From contig OX465584.1 in assembly GCA_950022655.1 (NCBI GenBank), forward strand, positions 31,066,988 through 31,130,987: a DNA stretch of 64,000 nt, read 5' to 3'. The first letter of the stretch is position 1, and every line of letters starts with the position of its first letter. The position numbers and the translations under genes were made by a program. The DNA is from Alentia gelatinosa. Its lineage: Eukaryota > Annelida > Polychaeta > Phyllodocida > Polynoidae. The notes beneath the pieces are model-generated. The model was not told where the DNA came from. It made no database searches and saw only the letters and a program-made list of their open reading frames with translations. This document shows positions 40,901 through 46,900 of the stretch, piece after piece.

Positions 40901-43900
40901 GTTGCGCGCAGTAAGTGTCCAGGCCGTTGTAATTCTAGATGTTTGCTATTGTGCTGTATTTAGTCACCGTATGTTGTTTGTCCAGTGGTCTAAATTGGGA
41001 AGTGTATTGTTGTATCCATAAGCCTAGTTCTGAGCATTTATGATAAGGTTAACAAAGGAGAACGCCTTCAAAGGAAAATATCACCTGATGACAGTCTAAT
41101 ATCATTTGTACCAGGTCCTTTTAGATGTAGTAAGGTAAAACGAAACCGAGTTATGACCGTTCTTCTGACCTCTTTGTGAATTGCCTAATATAAAATTCTG
41201 AGCTCAGCATAGCGATTAAAATTGTGAGAGGACGTGCCAAATTAATATGCCGCCTATTTAACAAACGTCCAAAATGATGGTTTTATAACTTTATCTGCTC
41301 CCATACAGTCTTGAATTTGTCTTCAAAATAATTGGGTCGATGGGAATATATCACAAGATTTGCATACTACCATTTTTCTCCTGCCTTCAGAAGTGCCCTC
41401 TAAGCATCAGCTTAACATTGTGCCCTTATTCTTCTTTTACTTCCACAAAGCTTCACATATGAAGGGTATGTAAGTTCAATGTTCTTGGTCGGTGGAGCGA
41501 ATGTCTTGTGTTGGTCGTTGGGCCTATATTGGCATTTTGCTTTCATGGAACCTAAGTGGTTTACGTATTTATGTCTGAGTCCCCCCCCCCCCCCCCCTAA
41601 ATGGTGGTGTCACAATTACCTGCTAATACTTGGCATTAAACTCACTGCAGGATGTCCTTGGAGCACAACACGCCAGCTACCAGAAAAGGGACAGTCCCGG
41701 AAGCAGACGACACAGTAAAAAACAAATTTCATCTAAACTCGATGTTAGTGACTCGCAGACATTAGTAAATGGAAAAGAAAGACGAAAAGCTAATCAGCAG
41801 CAGTCTGCAGCTGGGACAGACTCTGAGGTCAGCAGACGACATTCTGTATCAGAGGAATCTGAGGGCGGGAAGCAGTCCCCGTCACGCGGAGGTAGCAGAC
41901 AGACTTCTCAGTCCGCCTCCGAGACAGGCGATCGGATAGATCAAAATGATAGCATGACTCGAAAGGAGAAATCAAAACGCAAATCTCGCTCGAGAACGCG
42001 CCGCCAAAATGCCGTTGGGGATTCCAGTGTGCATGACGGAAGTCAGCATGGGACGCCGGAAAGACCATTACGACAGATATCCAAACGAGTGACTGAAGAA
42101 GCATCTGTTGCTTCGAGCATAGAGGAGAGGGCAGAAATGGAGAAAAAGTTAAACAAACAGAGACATCGCTCGAGAGACCGAGACAACTATGACCATCTGG
42201 AACATGAAAGACTAAAAAATGCAAACGAAGGTGAAAAGTATCATCAAACACCTAAAAAGAAACATAGAGATCTGGTAAGTAGGTCAGGCTGATCTGACTG
42301 TGAAGCTGAGAACGCATGAGACTGGCTTGTGGCATATTTCAAATTGTATGGCTTCTGCTCTGATCAAAGCTTTTTCTAATGCTTGCCTGAATACGAATAA
42401 CGCAGATTTTCTAGACTCCTCCTTCCCCTGCCCTAGCAATATATGAACCCTGGATAGTGAAAGGAAAATAGATTTTGGCGCGCGATATATTCTTGTTAGG
42501 TGTTCCTGATTCCTATTATTCCGTTAATCTCAACTAAGACATAATTTCATTGGCCAACCCACTCTCTATATCCTCACCTGATCTTCCGCCCCTCCGATTA
42601 TGGGCAGGTGATCTAGCCTATTCGATGCTGCCACCTTTCTCCCACTGGAGGAGACAAGTCTGCTACACTCTGTAGGTCGTTTTCCAGTATGTGCGACAAA
42701 GATTTTCTAACAATTAAGTGATTCAAGTGTAGGAAGCATTGACCGTTTCAAAGTATATTTCAATTAAGATAAGGAGTTATATAATCACGAGGGTCGAGCG
42801 GCTTGGCAGATTGTAAGAATAAAGGTACAGCTCTGCAAGATTATGGAAAATAAAACTGAATATGCACACATAGAAAATCAGACGAGGTCCTGTAAAGAAA
42901 ACAGTTTATGCTGGTAATATGAGGCCTTCTCTTAACCGTCATACTGTTCCAATATCTAGACAGTAAACTACGTATGAAAAATAAGGAGGAGTTTGGGAAA
43001 AAAAGTGTCAAGAAGCAGGTGAAGAATGTATATTCTTGTCATACTCTGAGATCACCTGCGGTCCATCTGCCCCTGCCGCCTGTACTGTACTTTCCATATT
43101 TCCAGAGTTGATATTTACTTATTATATAGCATTGTTGGTAAGACTATGGGCTCATACTGCGCATGTGAATGGCAAGGAAACTGAATATGCACATTTTATT
43201 TGGTTAAATATGGCATACATAATAGTTTCTGAATATGATCTGTTGGTCCTTTAGATGAACTTGTGTGTGTATGTTCAGCCATTCGAGTGGTAGGTATGTT
43301 GTAAAGATATCGATTCAGACATATATATGTGGTAAGTGGTCGTGGTACATGGACGGATGGCAGTAAGACACACAAAGGTGTGCTGGGTAAGAAGTAGAAT
43401 TATACATACTTTGTATATTGTATCCATTGTTGATAAGTATTGTTTGATGGGAACACCATAAAAGGTAAGTGGGACAGGTGTAATATGCATGCTGATAGTG
43501 AGACTTCCTATGTTGTCACAACACTGCAAACTAACCACCCCAACTAACCCATCCCACAGTCCACACATTGACGAAACAGTAGCTATACATGTGAAACGTA
43601 TGCATCATACCTGATCCACACATCTGTATCAAAACAAAACAAAATAATGCACTTTCAAATCAATGTAAACAATATCTAGTGTTTAACGACATAATGATAA
43701 GACTTGTTGGGTCATAATACTACATAGACAAGTTGTTATTGTTAATATGTCTCTATCTCAATCTCATCAGATGTTACAATTCATTTCATAAGGAGATTTG
43801 TGTTTAATTTTCACCATAGACATTTGCAACCAGTTAAAATGCTTGAACCTTAGAGTATGGACTTTAGTCTTCACCGTCAAATGTTGACTGTTTACTGATA

Positions 43901-46900
43901 GCATGATTTGGTTGTCCTCCAGGGCGTCACCATCAAGAAGATCAATGCTATCGTCGTTCCAGACCCCACCCCACCGCCCAGCCCTGCCGCTAAGTAAGTA
44001 TATGTATGACATGACATCAAACTTTCTGATAACGTAGTGGTAGGGTCGAATAAAACGACTGAAAGACTGACAACAATATTTATTCAGCTACAGTTATTAT
44101 CTTTCGTTATTGTTAGATAACTACAAATAACCTAAAAAGATACGTTTTGGAACTGACGCTGCACCCAATTTAGGTTATCGGTTGTGAGGCACACATTTTC
44201 CCCCTTTGGACCTCGTATAGCTGTTATTTAATTGTATACATTATGTTAAGGTAAATAGCTGACTTTCAAATATTTGGCATGATGTGTACTACTCCCTGAC
44301 CCTACAGGAGAATGGCAGAAGTGCGAACCCAGCGGTGGAAGAAGACAACAGAGGTCACTACTGACGTCATCGTGAGTTTCTGTTACAATTTACATTTTAT
44401 GCTGTTTTGTAGTTATACATGTAGATGCCTCTCTGTTGAACCAATCAGCATTTTGAATATCACATACAGTAGGCCTAAAGTTTGAATTACTGCAGAGTTC
44501 TTCTTCACGCCATAAATATTTACGCTCTTTTCCGCATATTGTTCATAATGAACGGTGTGAACATTGGCAATATTGGCTGCTATTACATCAATGTTGTATA
44601 TTCATTTGATTTAAAAAGCTATTCATCATACATATACCCATGGCTAACTGCTTACCATCAGATGAATGAGTATTTAATGGTAATAATTAGTTTTCACTTT
44701 GATCAATTGTTCGTAGCCCGAGGCGACGGTTGATCTTTCTGACATTGAGGGTATGAGACTGTTTTGTCCGGCATGTTCAATGTCTCCTGGTACCTCTGCA
44801 TGGGGAGAGGTTCTAGTATATTATCAGTCCCACACCAAGCTATAGGATACCAAATAGGAACCTTTTGAAGCTGAGACATCCATCTACAAAGGTGTTCGTA
44901 TTGAGAATCTTCCTTTACTAGCTGAATACTTCTAGAAGAAATGTACATGTGGTAATGTCAGGATTTGAGGGGGTAGCCACCAACCTTGTCAGGCGACGGT
45001 ATCTACCACTCGAATGGCTGAATCTTGTCACGTTCAACGATTCGCCCTTTCATCATATATAGACACCGGGGTATAAATCCAGGATCCTGAATTGATTTCC
45101 ATGATTAGTACGACACCGTTTGAAGAACATCGATATAAAGTAATAATCTTGTAAATGTAGTGCAATTATCTAACGATCGAGATGGGTTATGGGTACCTTG
45201 ATGATATTTTAGATGCATTTATCTCAACTCCATGACTACTCACCTTCCCAATTTTGGTAGTCATATAACTTCAGGAAAATCGACATCCGAGAAAATGTAC
45301 ATTTGTAAATTTAACTGAAGATCGGTGTCATGGCTGAGTTCTAAAAAAAGATCACCAATGTTTTAGTTTACCTCCGATATGGCCCCTCCTCTTGTTTGTG
45401 TTGGTATACACTTTTTTGTACACCTCAGGTTCTTCAATTGGTGTTTAATAGAGCTAATTATTCATATACAAAGGTAGAAGCCAGTTTTATCCCTCAAATA
45501 GATTATACGACCATTCCATGAGTCGGGAATGATGGCTACACAGCTCCGTAGAAAGTGAAGTGTAGCATATGATAACGCTTTATAAGAAGAAAATGTGATA
45601 CACTATAGAAAATCATTGCATACCCGCATTGCTAGGCAGGGTGTACGGTGCATGCGTTTAAGTATTACATGACACATACATTATGATAAACTTAAACTCT
45701 GCCTTATTTTATTATTTTCTAGGCTAATAACCTTTATGCTTTTTCAATTGCTTCTTATGATGAATATAAACGAGCACGTACAAATCACAGTATTTTTATT
45801 TAGTACCAATGCAATGCATGTTTTAGCTTCTACTTCTAGAGGTTTTGAAAATACTCGCACAAACAATAATTTTTACTTGAAGAGTCACAATCATATCTAA
45901 TTATCTATACTAAATGGCATGTTTCATATGTAATCACCAAAAGTAATGCTGGCAGAACGTTATTATCTCATTTTATATCAAGACATTATTTCTAGTTATG
46001 CTAAGGGAAGTGTCTCTTCTCTTTAGATTTGTATATATGTTACAATTTAATTCGGTACATCGCATCCATGTTATCAACCTTATAACATGTTATACTGATG
46101 TTAATTCGATATGTTATGCAATGCGTAAACTAAGATGTTACAAAGTATTCAGGATAGCCTTGTGTTCTCAAATTTGCTTCTGCTGATCGTATTTCTTAAT
46201 CTACCGTATTGCAAGATAGCTAGTGTTTATAGACCATGCATGTTTACGATTTTTGTGTTGGGAGACCTAACAGTTGAGTTTAACTTGTAGGAGGAGAGGA
46301 AACGAGGCCGCAACATGCGTGCGGCTCCACGGCATGCACACGCTTCTGATGACGTCCGGTCTGCAGTGACCAAAGAGAAGGTATGATCTTCACTTACCGA
46401 ACGACCTGGCAGATTGATCGTAAATCCCACGGTCGTATATATAAGCCGTATCTGCAAATAGTCTCCCAATGAAGTGGAGAACTACAGTGCTTTTTCCTAA
46501 ATCCTGTTGAAATATAAAAAAATTCCGCCTGAATATGATAGGCAACCAGAACTTCTGTAGAGCTCAATGTGCGCTTGGGGAATTTATGAGTTGACTCTAT
46601 GAATGTTAATAGGACTACCTGGTCTTTTTAAAAGTACTAACTTAAATTACCCTCATATCCCCTTTAGTTACCACATCAGTCGCCGAGGGGGTCAAGGACC
46701 CCACCGGCCAGGTTAGTGAGTCCGGATGATGCTGACCCCAAGGTGACCATATGAACTTTGGATTGACTTCATATCAGCATTGAACTTCATGTAATGCTTC
46801 GACTGCTTCGGACAAACACGTCCCTTTAGCCGTTACTTCTTGGCAGTTCCTACCAGTAAATCTATTTTCTTTGACACATCACATGTCGTTGACATCACAT

